Virus record (IMG/VR): IMGVR_UViG_3300002835_000147
Location: 1-64,000 of that record
DNA: 64,000 nucleotides
Strand: one strand, 5' to 3'
Origin: a virus
Below, in pieces: positions 63,026 through 64,000 of the stretch; within the stretch, counting starts at the first letter, position 1; each line of letters starts with the position of its first letter. Both the position numbers and the translations under genes were made by a program. Below the pieces are notes generated by a model that saw nothing but the letters and a program-made list of their open reading frames with translations, was not told where the DNA came from and made no database searches.

Positions 63026-63035
63026 ATTATACCAT
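63026..63035 (-). promoter_or_regulatory. Extended -10 promoter before the second BppU-like gene
   Basis: The minus strand reads ATGGTATAAT within the 24-base gap, partly overlapping the stop codon of the collagen-like gene. Confidence 0.6.
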
Positions 63036-63754
63036 TATGATACTGCTATATATATGCCTTTTAAAATAAAAGATCCCTCATTGTCTGTTCTTATTTGAGG
63101 GATACCACCATAGTTTTTTATTTTGTCACTATTTATAAAAAAGGTTTGAGAATAGGATAGGTCATATTCATATTGATATTTTAGTAGTCCCACATATCCT
63201 ATTGGAGATAAATCTTCATCCTTTAAGAGAGTTCTTATCCAAACCTCTGTATTGTTTGAGTATGTTTCTAAAGAAAAGTCATATCTGATTTCTAGTTTTG
63301 ATCCTACTTTGAGTGTTTTAAGATTAATATTTTTTGCCACCTGATTTATTAAAGAAACTGATTTGTTTGGAAGATAGGTTTCAACAGTTTGACCTTCATT
63401 TATATTTAGAAAAAAAGAAACCCACCCATCCTCTCCTCTTTCTGGACCAACCCTATATACACCTGTATTATTTCCAGCATAGTATGCCCATCCAGGATAC
63501 TGTCCAGATGGGCTATCGTATCCCTCTGCACCTTTTCCTGGATCACCTTTTTCTCCCTTTGGCCCTTGAGGTCCCTGTGGACCTTTTTCACCCCTATCAC
63601 CTTTTTGTCCTTGTGGTCCCTCTTTACCTTGTGGACCCGTTTCGCCCTTTTCGCCTTGAATTCCAGGAACAGCAATATATTCAACAGACCTTGTCTGTTC
63701 TACAGTTTCGTTGTATTTTTTTTTCTTACTAGGAAAATCCATATTTGTAGCCAT
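63035..63754 (-). CDS. Collagen-like repeat virion protein
   Basis: The 239-aa protein has 15 G-x-y triplets (residues 31-75, GIQGEKGETGPQGKEG...), which would form a trimeric collagen-like helix. A globular C-terminal domain (KNINLKTLKVGSKLEIRYDF) follows. Such proteins form phage fibres or head decorations. GGGAGG precedes the ATG. It is the first complete long gene at the right edge. Confidence 0.75.
   Translation of the reverse strand: MATNMDFPSKKKKYNETVEQTRSVEYIAVPGIQGEKGETGPQGKEGPQGQKGDRGEKGPQGPQGPKGEKGDPGKGAEGYDSPSGQYPGWAYYAGNNTGVYRVGPERGEDGWVSFFLNINEGQTVETYLPNKSVSLINQVAKNINLKTLKVGSKLEIRYDFSLETYSNNTEVWIRTLLKDEDLSPIGYVGLLKYQYEYDLSYSQTFFINSDKIKNYGGIPQIRTDNEGSFILKGIYIAVS
63530..63664 (-). 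repeat. Collagen-like G-x-y repeat coding region
   Basis: Fifteen consecutive Gly-X-Y codons of the 239-aa gene. The DNA repeat consists mostly of GGx CCx/AAR triplets on the minus strand. Length variation through slippage is likely. Confidence 0.7.
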
Positions 63755-63763
63755 AAGACCTCC

Positions 63764-63853
63764 CTATTTTATTTTTGTTTTAAAAACCTTTTTGCCAATT
63801 TTTATAATTGGAGGAATATTTATATTAGGAGTAGAAACTTTTACAACTGGCAT
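63764..63853 (-). CDS. Small hypothetical basic peptide
   Basis: A 29-aa frame (MPVVKVSTPNINIPPIIKIG, then KKVFKTKIK) lies between the right-edge gene and the collagen-like gene. The start overlaps the upstream stop (TAATG) and GGAGG precedes it by nine bases. Basic and Ile/Pro-rich. It may be a genuine small gene or translational-coupling leader. Confidence 0.45.
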   Translation of the reverse strand: MPVVKVSTPNINIPPIIKIGKKVFKTKIK

Positions 63854-64000
63854 TATAAACTGCCTCCAGGGGTAACATTACCAAGTACACAAATTGTTCC
63901 AACTACTGGAGTCCAAACCGTATCTTGTTCTCCACTACCGCCAGGAATTGTAACTTGTAGATCAAACGGTAACTCTGATACAACTGACCTATATTGATTT
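63853..64000 (-). CDS. C-terminal part of a further virion-region protein (truncated by window edge)
   Basis: The last 49 codons of a minus-strand frame running beyond the right edge read ...SVVSELPFDLQVTIPGGSG and end GNVTPGGSL. The Gly/Pro/Thr composition fits the fibre cluster. The N-terminus lies outside the window, so no function can be assigned. Confidence 0.5.
   Translation of the reverse strand, partial: NQYRSVVSELPFDLQVTIPGGSGEQDTVWTPVVGTICVLGNVTPGGSL

Noticed and set aside
1-64000. tRNA genes, integrase and attachment sites
   Set aside because: I saw no cloverleaf-like stretch, recombinase signature or direct-repeat core; gaps are too short for most of these.

Overview
The window is a fragment of one tailed double-stranded DNA bacteriophage genome, open at both ends. 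The DNA is AT-rich by eye. Genes are packed head to tail with 1-20 base overlaps, and every gene except one is on the minus strand, so transcription runs from right to left. A terminase, portal, HK97-type protease and capsid, paired tail-assembly chaperones and a 2,512-residue tape-measure protein point to a virus with a very long, probably non-contractile tail. The host cannot be proved from this sequence. A cobalamin-type (class II) ribonucleotide reductase, a DnaE polymerase with a complete PHP site, and the style of the secreted coiled-coil and Ig-like proteins make a low-GC aquatic actinobacterium my best guess (inference).

Right to left: (1) 58.6-64 kb is a cluster of small virion and fibre proteins, including collagen-like, BppU-like, fibronectin-III and glycine-rich proteins. 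(2) 58.0-58.6 kb is the only plus-strand gene, a signal-peptide-bearing lysozyme-like enzyme with its own consensus promoter, a perfect hairpin at the predicted transcript start and a bidirectional terminator. (3) 52.6-57.9 kb holds repeat-rich tail fibres that share modules. (4) 50.5-52.5 kb is a class II ribonucleotide reductase. (5) 38.5-50.4 kb holds a large adhesin-like protein, then portal, protease with scaffold-like tail, capsid, neck proteins and major tail protein. (6) 21-38.5 kb holds two tail-assembly chaperone paralogues flanking a methyltransferase, the tape measure, and the tail-tip and baseplate genes. (7) 8.4-21 kb is replication and recombination: DNA-binding proteins, DnaB-like helicase, primase, a probable ssDNA-binding protein, DnaE, RecA, a Cas4/RecB-like nuclease and a RuvC-like resolvase. 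A sodium/proton antiporter-like membrane protein lies inside it. (8) 5.1-8.4 kb is an accessory stretch with a flavin-dependent halogenase, a methyltransferase, a small HTH protein and an Nmad1-like protein. (9) 2.8-5.1 kb encodes the terminase subunits, and 0-2.8 kb encodes two secreted, host-surface-like proteins.

The phage brings most of its own replication fork and dNTP supply and probably relies on the host RNA polymerase. A recurrent extended -10 element (TGnTATAAT, usually without a -35 box) sits in the short gaps before many gene groups, and intrinsic terminators or hairpins follow the major capsid and major tail genes. I saw no tRNA gene, integrase, recognisable holin or CRISPR array. 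No gap longer than 300 bases lacks a gene.
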